DNA from: an uncultured Dysgonomonas sp.
GTDB taxonomy: Bacteria > Bacteroidota > Bacteroidia > Bacteroidales > Dysgonomonadaceae
Assembly (NCBI GenBank): GCA_945292135.1
Contig: CALYRA010000027.1
Span: 1-8,427 of the forward strand
Direction of reading: 5' to 3'
Length of the DNA: 8,427 bases
The first letter of the stretch is position 1; each line of letters opens with the position of its first letter. The position numbers and the translations under genes are program-made. This document shows, piece after piece, positions 1 to 6,489 of the stretch. The notes beneath the pieces are model-generated. The model ran no database searches and was not told where the DNA came from. It worked only from the letters and a program-made list of their open reading frames with translations.

Positions 1-160
1 TAGGGGCAGTCAACGTCATTGTGATCGTGACATTGTTCTGCTCATCGATATCAACATTGTAAACCAAACCCAAATTATATATGTCTACGGGAATCTCAGG
101 ATCATAAACAGTTTTAAGCATCCTTACGATATCCTCTTCTAATTTCATTAATTCGCTCAT
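1..160 (-). CDS. DUF59/MIP18-family iron-sulfur cluster assembly protein (SufT-like), 5' part only
   Basis: The first 53 codons are present and the gene runs off the left edge of the window. The translation starts MSELMKLEEDIVRMLKTVYD and continues with DPEIPVDIYNLGLVY, the hallmark of the DUF59 (FeS_assembly_P / MIP18) family. It then gives TITMTLTAP, the strand leading into the conserved Cys region of that family, which lies outside the window. Proteins of this type act in the cytosol in maturation or transfer of Fe-S clusters, often with the SUF system (family knowledge). The ATG at 160 is the first in frame and is 40 nt below a candidate promoter. An internal Met at residue 5 is a less likely start. 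The gene follows radC in the same orientation after a 130-bp gap, so it probably has its own promoter. Whether it is sufT proper or a paaD-like paralogue cannot be told from this fragment. Confidence 0.88.
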   Translation of the reverse strand, partial: MSELMKLEEDIVRMLKTVYDPEIPVDIYNLGLVYNVDIDEQNNVTITMTLTAP

Positions 161-198
161 AAAAGTTACTTGTTTATAATGAATATAAATCTGAACAA

Positions 199-230
199 CA
201 AAAGTATAAAACGTTTTTCTTAAAGACGAA
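199..230 (-). promoter_or_regulatory. Candidate Bacteroidota-type promoter for the DUF59 gene
   Basis: On the minus strand a perfect TAnnTTTG box (TACTTTTG, 199-206) is preceded after 20 nt by TTCG (227-230), a 3-of-4 match to the TTTG -33 element. The start codon at 160 would have a leader of roughly 30-35 nt. The box fits the known Bacteroides sigma-ABfr consensus; activity is inferred. Confidence 0.45.
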
Positions 231-290
231 GAATTAACGATAGATAATGCTTATTATCTTTTATCAATATATCGAATGTAATAAAGTCTT

Positions 291-989
291 TTATAAATAT
301 CCTCTATCCAGATAACTGTAATACCCAGTATCGCACACGATGATATGATCTAATAGGCTTATATCCATTAGTTTGCAAGCCTCTTTTAGTTTGCAAGTAA
401 TTAAATTGTCTTCTTGGCTGGGCTGTTTATTGTTGGAAGGATGGTTGTGACAAAGAATAACAGCGGTAGCGTGAGATTCGAGCGTCTCTTTGATTATCAA
501 GCGAACATCAATGACCGTACTGCTTATCCCTCCCTTGCTGACTTGTACCTTTTTTACTACTTTATTGGCCTTGTTGAGGAGCAGCGCCCAAACTTCTTCG
601 TGAGATAAATCGGCGAGTAATGGATGCATCATTTCATATACATCGGCGCTGGTTCTGATTTGCGGTAAAATACTTGCTTCAGTCAATTTGCGTCTTCTGC
701 CTAATTCCAGAGCCGCAACGATCGTTATAGCTTTTGCTTCTCCTATACCGTTAAAATTTCGGATAAAATCCTTAGCTCCCACTTTTCCCAATGAATTGAG
801 ATTATTCCCTACGCTATGTAAAATGCGTTGAGCCAGTTCGATAGCTGTTTCGTTTTTATTACCCGAAGCAATAAGAATCCCTAACAGTTCCGCATCGGTT
901 AAAGAAGATACTCCTTTTAGAAGCATTTTATCACGGGGACGGTCTTCTTGAGCCCAATCTTTTATATTGAGTTTTATTTTACTTTCCAT
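291..989 (-). CDS. radC: RadC-family JAMM/MPN+ protein (UPF0758)
   Basis: This 232-residue protein has the full RadC layout. The N-terminal part (about residues 10-100) contains RPRDKMLLKG and a helix-hairpin-helix-like segment, FNGIGEAKAITIVAALELGR (79-98). The C-terminal JAB/MPN+ domain carries the metal motif HNHPS...PSxxD: His181, His183, Ser191 and Asp194, with Glu131/132 as the likely upstream acidic residue. The usual Gly after HNHPS is Asn here. An upstream in-frame ATG at 1022 would add 11 residues, but ATG at 989 gives the start MESKIKLNIKDWAQEDRPRD, which matches family starts better. That ATG overlaps the stop of the upstream TPR gene by 11 nt, implying translational coupling or shared transcription. 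RadC was once called a DNA-repair protein, but the original E. coli radC allele was later traced to recG, so its cellular role is still unclear. Confidence 0.95.
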   Translation of the reverse strand: MESKIKLNIKDWAQEDRPRDKMLLKGVSSLTDAELLGILIASGNKNETAIELAQRILHSVGNNLNSLGKVGAKDFIRNFNGIGEAKAITIVAALELGRRRKLTEASILPQIRTSADVYEMMHPLLADLSHEEVWALLLNKANKVVKKVQVSKGGISSTVIDVRLIIKETLESHATAVILCHNHPSNNKQPSQEDNLITCKLKEACKLMDISLLDHIIVCDTGYYSYLDRGYL

Positions 990-1019
990 CTTTATGAATT
1001 TCTTTATACTGCCTGTAAT

Positions 1020-1027
1020 CAAAGGTA
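1020..1027 (-). promoter_or_regulatory. Possible internal -7 box upstream of radC
   Basis: The minus strand reads TACCTTTG, a perfect TAnnTTTG match, about 30 nt upstream of the radC ATG and inside the last codons of the TPR gene. No TTTG lies at the usual -33 spacing, and the sequence is also coding, so the match may be chance. If real, it would let radC be transcribed independently of the interrupted TPR gene. Confidence 0.25.
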
Positions 1028-1456
1028 CAAACTAGATTTTTAAAATCTTCATTCGTCTCAAAATAATTCCAATCAAATATAACATCTTTAGATTCTTTCA
1101 TCAGCTTATCCAACCATACCATAGCTTCGTTGATATTGCCTGTCAAAGATTTTAATCTAACCATTTGAATGCAACTGTCGTTAAAGTGGAATTTGAGCGT
1201 TTTAATTAATTTGTCTTCAATACCAGCGGCATTTGCTATGAGTTCGTTATTGATTTTGGATAAGCTGATCAGGTTATCTGCTATTTGTAATTCGCATAAG
1301 GATGAGAATTGTGTGCTATTTACGCTGTCAGCTACTTCTTTGGCAGAGCGATACGCTTCTATGGCTTCTTTATGCAAGTTTGCGTCTTTATTTATTTTAG
1401 CATCTTTAGAAAGTTTATCCGCATTTTCTATAAGTATCGTAAGATCCGAATTTGTG

Positions 1457-1564
1457 AAATTTTCTTCTTCTGGATTTGTCTGTAAATTTTCTTCTTCTGG
1501 ATTTGTTTGTAAATTTTCTTTTTCTGGATTTGTCTGTAAATTTTCTTCTTCAGGATTTGTTTGT
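1457..1564 (-). repeat. In-frame 27-bp minisatellite, four copies, in the TPR gene
   Basis: Four contiguous 27-bp units lie at 1457-1483, 1484-1510, 1511-1537 and 1538-1564. They encode repeats of the nonapeptide LQTNPEEEN, with one EKE variant. Copies differ by one to three bases. On the plus strand copies 1 and 3 end in tctgt and copies 2 and 4 in tttgt, suggesting that a 54-bp dimer was duplicated. A degenerate partial unit (FTNSD) follows at the protein level. Because 27 is a multiple of 3, copy-number change would keep the frame. The acidic, Asn/Gln-rich peptide looks like a flexible linker. Confidence 0.95.
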
Positions 1565-2865
1565 AATATTACTTCTTTCTCTATTTCTATTTCTTCCCCT
1601 ATAGCCCCTTTCTTATATAATTTGTATTCTTCACTAGCTACTAAATTTGCAAGGTTTTCATCCTCTTCAATATATTCCCAATTTAAATTTTTCGGATTTA
1701 AATTTTCATGATCCTTGGTCAAAGTCACAAACCACTTATAAGATTCTTTTATATTTCCTGTAAGAGATTTAAGTGTCATCATTTCTTTAGCTATAAAGTC
1801 CTTTCCTTTTTTGTCGGCAATTTCCATCAATTTTGCTTCTAACTTCGGAGCTTCAGATTTAATCTGACCTTTTCTGTTTGCTATTTGCAATTCGATGCTA
1901 ATTTTTTTATATTCTATATATGATTGGTCTCCATCAGGTTCAAATTTGGAAAAGCACTCCGAAAGCGTATTGCATAATTCGAAGGCTTCTTCCAGGCTAT
2001 TGATATCATTCGTTATATATCCATATTCGCATAATGCTTTAATCGTGTGCATTAATATTTTATTGTTTTCATATAAATCATTTGTATAGGTAAATTCATA
2101 AAGTTCTTTTAATTCTAAAGATAGATCCGGCCTGTCATAACTATTAGGGATATTAGATAATTTTGATAATGATTCTGAAATTTCTTCTTCTTTTTTTTTC
2201 AATGCAATATGATATAAGTCAATTGCGTCCAAGTATAAATCACTATTTTTAAATGATTTAGCAAACTTGGCCGTTGTATTTGCCCAATATAAGTAGTTTA
2301 AAGAAGATGGGTTTATTTGTATTGCTTTTTTATGCAAATCATCACATTTAGTTATAATACTTTTATCTTGCGTTATTTCAAAAAGAATTTTTAAAATATC
2401 GGCATACTTTTCATAAAGGAAATCATTATCCGGCTTTAATTCTATTGCCTTTTCAATTTTCGTAATGGCATCAAGTAAAAATTCTTTTGTTTTGATTTCC
2501 GTATCTTGTTTAAAAGCAAAGATAGCTAATATATAGCTCCATGCTGAATATACATCGCTTTCGTTAGGATCTATTTCTACAGCTTTGTGGATAAGTTTGA
2601 AAATTTTATCTTGATTTGGATTAATTGCATTGTTCTCTGACTCTTCCTCTGTTTCTAAAGTTGATGCCACAGCGTATTTAGTATACGCGTAACTCCTGTT
2701 TGGATATTTTTTAATAATTTTTTCAAAAAATAGAAGGTTTTTATTTGCTTCAGCTCTATTCCCTTTTAGTATATATTCATTTACTACATCATAAAGGTCA
2801 TCTATTTCCTTATCCTGCGTATCATATAATAAAGGTTCATAATTTTTATCAAAGTTATAATCTTC

Positions 2866-2868
2866 TTA
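2866..2868 (-). other. In-frame TAA at codon 42 of the TPR gene
   Basis: The minus-strand codons around it read gaa gaa gat TAA gaa gat tat (E-E-D-stop-E-D-Y). The frame is identical on both sides, so no indel is needed. One substitution, for example from GAA, would explain it. Confidence 0.85.
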
Positions 2869-3019
2869 ATCTTCTTCTAATCGTAAAAAATCCGGGGTAT
2901 TGTCAAACTTATTACGAATCACTTGCAGTAGCCAGATAACAAGACCACATGCGGTTAACATAATTATTATGAATAGTTCGAATGCTTCCATAGTGTTGTT
3001 GTTAAGATATGAAATAAGG

Positions 3020-3065
3020 AAAAAAAATAGCAGTTGAAAAATAATTTCCGAACAACTGCTATTTT
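3020..3065 (-). terminator. Intrinsic terminator of efp
   Basis: A perfect 13-bp inverted repeat pairs 3024-3036 with 3053-3065 around a 16-nt loop. On the minus strand the second arm (CAACTGCTATTTT) runs directly into a T-tract (positions 3020-3027). It lies 27 nt past the efp stop and ahead of the TPR gene, so it should separate these two transcription units. Confidence 0.9.
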
Positions 3066-3092
3066 AAATTATATGTTAATTGATTTTGGGTA

Positions 3093-3659
3093 TTATCCCT
3101 TTACCCGTTCTACATACGATCCATCTGAAGTGTTAATCTTGATTTTTTCGCCTTCGTTGATAAACAACGGAACGCGAACTTCCGCGCCTGTTTCTACCGT
3201 TGCGGGTTTAGTCGCATTAGTTGCCGTATCGCCTTTAAGCCCGGGTTCGGTATAAGTTACTTCAAGGATTACTGTTTGAGGCATTTCGGCCGTAAGTACA
3301 GTTTCTGTTGCCGCATGAACTTGTACTTCTACCATATCGCCTTCTTTCAGGAATTGAACGCCCTCGATAACTTCTCCCGGTATACTTATTTGTTCAAATG
3401 TTTCGGTATTCATAAAATTGTAACCCATATCATCTTTATACAGATATTGGTAAGGACGACGTTCGATACGTACTTCTTCCAATTTAACGCCTGCGTTAAA
3501 TGTTTTATCTATTATGCGTCCTGTTTTTACGTTACGAAGTTTTGTACGTACAAAAGCCGCGCCTTTACCCGGTTTTACGTGAAGAAACTCGGCTACAAAA
3601 AAGAATTGCCCGTCAAGGTCAATGCACATTCCATTTCTTATATCTGCTGTAGTTGCCAT
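3093..3659 (-). CDS. efp: Translation elongation factor P
   Basis: This 188-residue protein has the usual EF-P length and three-domain layout: an N-terminal KOW-like domain (about 1-65), an OB domain (about 66-128) and a C-terminal OB domain (about 130-188) ending [13 protein letters not shown] binds the ribosome between the P and E sites and relieves stalling at polyproline stretches (established). The domain I tip reads [10 protein letters not shown], with Lys32 at the position that is modified in E. coli (K34) and that is Arg in EarP-type bacteria; so this is a lysine-type EF-P. Whether it is modified cannot be seen here. The ATG at 3659 gives the typical [11 protein letters not shown] start. 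The gene lies 53 nt after the M3 peptidase gene but has its own promoter and a strong terminator, so it is probably largely monocistronic. Confidence 0.98.
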   Translation of the reverse strand: MATTADIRNGMCIDLDGQFFFVAEFLHVKPGKGAAFVRTKLRNVKTGRIIDKTFNAGVKLEEVRIERRPYQYLYKDDMGYNFMNTETFEQISIPGEVIEGVQFLKEGDMVEVQVHAATETVLTAEMPQTVILEVTYTEPGLKGDTATNATKPATVETGAEVRVPLFINEGEKIKINTSDGSYVERVKG

Positions 3660-3694
3660 TATTAATATTTAAATGTTTATATTATTTCAATTTG

Positions 3695-3724
3695 CAAAGA
3701 TAGATAAAAAGATTATTTTACAAA
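3695..3724 (-). promoter_or_regulatory. efp promoter, overlapping the 3' end of the peptidase gene
   Basis: On the minus strand TTTG (3721-3724) is followed after 18 nt by TATCTTTG (3695-3702). Both elements match the Bacteroides consensus TTTG / TAnnTTTG exactly. The -33 box lies in the last codons of the upstream peptidase gene. The leader before the efp ATG would be about 30 nt. Confidence 0.6.
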
Positions 3725-5854
3725 ACCTCTGTTTTTTAGCAAGTAAACAGGGTTAGGTTCTGTACCTCTGAATTTTTGGTATAATATCATCGGGTCATCG
3801 CTGCCCCCTTTTGATAAAACATTTTCACGGAAAGATTTCGCGGTATTTGCGTCAAATATATTTCCTGTTTCGACAAAAGCCTGATAAGCGTCAGCGTCTA
3901 ACACTTCAGACCAAAGGTAACTGTAATATCCCGCCGAATAGCCGCCATCAAATATATGGGCGAAATAAGTACTCTTGTATCTTGGGATAATCTCGGAAAT
4001 AAGACCGATTTCTTTCATCGCATTATCTTCAAATGCCTTCACGTCTATTCGGGACGAACCTTCGGGATGACGCGGATTGAATTCTTGATTATTTCTGATC
4101 GTATGCCATTTCATGTCAAGAATAGCTGCGGCGACAATTTCAGTAGTCATAAATCCTTGATTGAAGTTTCCGGCTTTTTGTAATTTTTCTATCAAAGTAT
4201 CAGGTATAACTTCGCCGGTCTGATAATGTTTAGCATACGTTTTCAAGACTTCAGGTTCGGTAGCCCAGTGTTCCATAACCTGAGAGGGTAATTCTACAAA
4301 ATCACGTGAAACGGCTGTTCCCGAAAGTGAATAGTAATTGCATTTTGATAATAAACCGTGTAAACCGTGACCGAATTCGTGAAACATTGTTTGCGCTTGG
4401 TCTATAGTCAACAGAGATGGTTTACCGTCGGTCGGAGCGGGGAAGTTCTCAACATTGTAAACAACGGGTGTCACAAAATTTCCTTTTTCATCTACCTGTT
4501 GCTTGCGGAAGCTGCTCATCCATGCCCCGTTACGTTTGCGACCTTCACGAGCGTAAGGGTCTATGTATATAATTCCGATAAATGTATTGTCCGCATCCGA
4601 TACTTCATAAGCTTCTACGTCTTTATTGTAAACAGGCGTGTTATCCATTCTTTTGAAGTTTAATCCATAAAGTTTATTTGCTACCATGAAAACGCCTTCG
4701 CGCACATTTTCAAATTTGAAATATGGTTTTAATTCTTCATCATTCAAAGCATACTTTTCTTTACGAAGTTTTTCAGCGTAATACCACCAGTCCCAAGAGG
4801 CTAATTTGAAATTTTTGCCATCTTTCTTTATCATTTCCTGTAATTCCTGAGCTTCTTTTTTCGCTTGCGGAAGGGCGTATTCCCAAAGGGTATTTAACAA
4901 TCCCATAACGTTATCGGGAGTTTTTGCCATCGTGTCGTCCAATACGAAATCGGCATAAGTCGGATAGCCTAACAGATTGGCTTTTTCGAGGCGAAGAGTT
5001 ACTATTTTTTCGACAATTGCTTTATTGTCGTGTTCATCATCGTTGTTGCCACGATTGTACATCGCTTTATATAATTTCTCACGCAAATCCCTCTTTTCGG
5101 AGTATTGAAGAAATGGTTCCCAGCTCGGTTTACTCAATGTAAATACCCATTTGCCTTCTTTGTTTCTTTCTTTTGCCGTTTTAGCTGCCGAAGCAATGAC
5201 GTCATTCGGCAAACCTGCAAGGTCTGCTTCATTGTCTATAACCAATTCAAAGTTCTTTGTGTCGGCAAGTAAATTTTGACCGAAATTAAGTGAAAGCGAG
5301 CCCAACTCTTTGTTTATTTCACGCAAATGGGCTTGTTTTTCTTTATCGAGCATAATGCCTGAGCGAACGAATCTTTTATAATATTTTTCAATCAATTTTT
5401 TCTGTTCGGTAGTATAATCCGTACGAGTAGTGTCGTCATGAACAGCTTTTATACGTGAAAATAACTTTTCGTTCATGAAAATATTGTCATCATGTTCGGA
5501 GAGAACCGGCGTTATCATTTTGGCGATGTCATTGATGCTGTCATTCGTTTCGGCTCCTCGCAATGCCGAAAAAAACGAAGATACGCGTATCAACATCTTC
5601 CCCGAATGATCCATCGCAACGACAGTATTTTCGAAAGTCGGAGTCTCGCTGTTATTGATTATGGCTTCCACCTCTTTGTTTTGTTGTTTCATAGCCTCTT
5701 CAAATGCAGGCATGAAGTGTTCATTTCTGATCTGATCAAATGGAGGAATACCATTAGGGGTGTCAAACTCTGCAAAAAACGGATTGTCGGGTTTGCTATT
5801 ACAAGAATATGTCATAATTAAAATACTTAATGCGATAAACAAGTTTCGTTTCAT
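3713..5854 (-). CDS. dcp: M3-family zinc metallopeptidase (peptidyl-dipeptidase Dcp-like), probable lipoprotein
   Basis: This 713-residue protein matches M3A (thimet/Dcp) peptidases throughout. The zinc motif HEFGH is at residues 492-496, and Glu521 in DFVELPSQ is the third ligand. The conserved GGYSAGYYSYLW loop (about 637-648) supplies substrate-binding tyrosines of the Dcp type. Family enzymes release dipeptides or cleave short peptides. The N-terminus has Lys2-Arg3, a hydrophobic stretch (LFIALSILIM) and a Cys at 18 in MTYSCNS, which looks like a lipoprotein signal; the protein probably acts in the periplasm or at the outer membrane, unlike the E. coli enzyme. The lipobox is loose (Thr at -3), so a non-lipidated secreted form is possible. 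The ATG at 5854 is required for the signal peptide. The gene is divergent from the small secreted-protein gene at 6052. The family is certain; Dcp versus oligopeptidase A-type specificity is not. Confidence 0.93.
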   Translation of the reverse strand: MKRNLFIALSILIMTYSCNSKPDNPFFAEFDTPNGIPPFDQIRNEHFMPAFEEAMKQQNKEVEAIINNSETPTFENTVVAMDHSGKMLIRVSSFFSALRGAETNDSINDIAKMITPVLSEHDDNIFMNEKLFSRIKAVHDDTTRTDYTTEQKKLIEKYYKRFVRSGIMLDKEKQAHLREINKELGSLSLNFGQNLLADTKNFELVIDNEADLAGLPNDVIASAAKTAKERNKEGKWVFTLSKPSWEPFLQYSEKRDLREKLYKAMYNRGNNDDEHDNKAIVEKIVTLRLEKANLLGYPTYADFVLDDTMAKTPDNVMGLLNTLWEYALPQAKKEAQELQEMIKKDGKNFKLASWDWWYYAEKLRKEKYALNDEELKPYFKFENVREGVFMVANKLYGLNFKRMDNTPVYNKDVEAYEVSDADNTFIGIIYIDPYAREGRKRNGAWMSSFRKQQVDEKGNFVTPVVYNVENFPAPTDGKPSLLTIDQAQTMFHEFGHGLHGLLSKCNYYSLSGTAVSRDFVELPSQVMEHWATEPEVLKTYAKHYQTGEVIPDTLIEKLQKAGNFNQGFMTTEIVAAAILDMKWHTIRNNQEFNPRHPEGSSRIDVKAFEDNAMKEIGLISEIIPRYKSTYFAHIFDGGYSAGYYSYLWSEVLDADAYQAFVETGNIFDANTAKSFRENVLSKGGSDDPMILYQKFRGTEPNPVYLLKNRGFVK

Positions 5855-5912
5855 ACTGTCGGTTCTGATAATATTTTTTTTTATAAAATAAATTAAATCT
5901 ATTTGTTAGCTT

Positions 5913-5920
5913 CAAAAATA
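5913..5920 (-). promoter_or_regulatory. Candidate -7 box for the M3 peptidase gene
   Basis: The minus strand reads TATTTTTG, a perfect TAnnTTTG match about 60 nt upstream of the peptidase ATG. A TTTG at 5933-5936 lies only 12 nt upstream, too close for the usual spacing, and most of that spacer is a homopolymer. No better -33 element was found. Confidence 0.35.
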
Positions 5921-5949
5921 AAAAAAAAACGTCAAATCGCTATATTTAA

Positions 5950-5967
5950 TTTGCCTCAATTGGCAAA
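5950..5967. repeat. 18-bp inverted repeat, possible operator
   Basis: TTTGCC (5950-5955) and GGCAAA (5962-5967) form perfect 6-bp arms around TCAATT. The arms lack a following T-tract, so this is not a terminator. Its position between divergent starts is compatible with a regulator-binding site, but chance is possible. Confidence 0.35.
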
Positions 5968-6006
5968 AGAAGGGAATTAAATCGCATTAGATTCAATTAA
6001 ATTTAG

Positions 6007-6014
6007 TAAACTTG
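6007..6014 (+). promoter_or_regulatory. Weak -7 box for the rightward operon
   Basis: TAAACTTG matches TAnnTTTG at all but one base and sits 38 nt upstream of ATG 6052. No good -33 box accompanies it. A transcript start near 6020 would leave almost no leader for ATG 6031, which favours the start at 6052. Confidence 0.25.
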
Positions 6015-6051
6015 TAGTGAACTTTATGAAATGAATATTAAAATAATCGGT

Positions 6052-6456
6052 ATGAAAAGAATTAAAATTATTGGAGTTGCGTTATTCGTATTTTTGACAT
6101 GTTCGCTTTCGTTTCAGTGTTCCGAAAAAAGTAATATACAGAAAGTAATGGAAAAGGAAGCGGCGACCGTTAATTCGCAATGTCCTGTAATGTTGGACAA
6201 AATAACCCGCCTCGACCGTTGCGAAGTTATACCTCCCAAAACTTTCAAATATTATTATACCTCCTTTCAGAAAGATAGTTCAGATACAATTTCGATAAAA
6301 AAAAGACTGGAGCCGATTATGATCAAAGCTATAAAGAACCAGGTGGTAATGGAGCCATATCGAAAGTCGGGAGTTATTTTTCAATATATTTATAATAATC
6401 CCGAAGGGGAATATTTGTTCCAAATAAAAATAGGAACGGATGAATACAATAAATAG
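6052..6456 (+). CDS. Small secreted or lipoprotein-like protein of unknown function
   Basis: From ATG 6052 the protein has 134 residues. It begins MKRIKIIGVALFVFLTC, a classic n-region plus hydrophobic core, with cysteines at 17 and 23 (SFQCSEK). Either could be a lipidated Cys, though neither lipobox is canonical. An in-frame ATG at 6031 would add MNIKIIG ahead of the signal; I prefer 6052 because it places the Lys/Arg n-region at the start. The mature part contains NSQCPVMLDKITRLDRC and PPKTFKYYYTSF, a pattern I recognise from a widespread family of small bacterial hypothetical proteins with no known function. The C-terminal half is rich in beta-prone residues (VIFQYIYNNPEGEYLFQIKI). The gene is 33 nt upstream of the YhcH-family gene and probably heads the rightward operon. 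No function is assigned. Confidence 0.8.
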   Translation: MKRIKIIGVALFVFLTCSLSFQCSEKSNIQKVMEKEAATVNSQCPVMLDKITRLDRCEVIPPKTFKYYYTSFQKDSSDTISIKKRLEPIMIKAIKNQVVMEPYRKSGVIFQYIYNNPEGEYLFQIKIGTDEYNK

Positions 6457-6489
6457 AATGAATGTTATTAAACTTAAAAATATCAGGTT

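Larger units (their letters stand above)
979..2991 (-). pseudogene. Membrane-anchored TPR-repeat protein gene interrupted by an in-frame stop
   Basis: Read from ATG at 2991, one frame runs to a TAA at 979-981 (670 codons before it) with a single internal TAA at codon 42 (2866-2868). Residues 4-25 form a hydrophobic helix (FELFIIIMLTACGLVIWLL) followed by RNK, so it looks like a membrane anchor with the rest in the cytoplasm. LTAC resembles a lipobox, but the n-region is acidic (E2, E5). After the stop, coding sequence continues without a Met for 65 codons and is TPR-like (FFEKIIKKYPNRSYAYTKYA). Three clearer TPR-type units follow (KAVEIDPN, KAIELKPD, KAIQINPS), then two homologous halves joined by a 27-bp minisatellite. 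Each half ends in a WxYxExxExxxNLV motif like the TPR end-of-group domain. The first usable restart is a GTG at 2670 (563 residues), but it falls inside a TPR unit, so I consider it an artefact of the stop. The function is unknown; TPRs usually mediate protein contacts. The stop may be a real nonsense mutation, a sequencing error, or the gene may still work by readthrough. Confidence 0.75.
5855..6030. other. Divergent intergenic region with homopolymer tracts and an inverted repeat
   Basis: This AT-rich stretch lies between the peptidase gene (leftward) and the small secreted-protein gene (rightward). It holds a run of nine T (5874-5882), a run of ten A (5920-5929) and an 18-bp inverted repeat (5950-5967). 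No coding sequence or RNA gene was recognised. Confidence 0.8.

Noticed and set aside
242..259. Hairpin AGATAAT-GCTT-ATTATCT after radC as a terminator
   Set aside because: The stem is only 7 bp and almost all A/T, and no T-tract follows it on the minus strand, the strand in which radC is read. It may be chance in AT-rich DNA.
990..1022. radC starting at ATG 1022
   Set aside because: The extra 11 residues (MITGSIKKFIK) come from sequence that codes for the end of the TPR protein in another frame. ATG 989 gives a family-typical start.
1457..1564. The repeat array as a CRISPR
   Set aside because: The units are contiguous with no unique spacers, and they are translated in frame.
1169..1711. 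A 180-codon rightward open frame with its own repeats
   Set aside because: It is the antisense of the TPR gene. Its repeats mirror the 27-bp minisatellite and the protein has no recognisable domain.
979..2670. A complete 563-residue TPR protein starting at GTG 2670
   Set aside because: The same frame continues upstream through a TPR-like segment to a stop at 2866-2868 and, past that, to an ATG with a membrane anchor. The GTG falls inside this coding sequence and has no visible start signals.
2947..2958. LTAC at residues 12-15 of the TPR protein as a lipobox
   Set aside because: The residues before it carry no positive charge (E2, E5), and the helix continues past the Cys, followed by RNK. 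It fits a membrane anchor better than a lipoprotein signal.
3276..3665. A 129-codon rightward open frame opposite efp
   Set aside because: It lies wholly antisense to a well-conserved efp and has low-complexity, Cys/Tyr/Phe-rich content typical of shadow frames.
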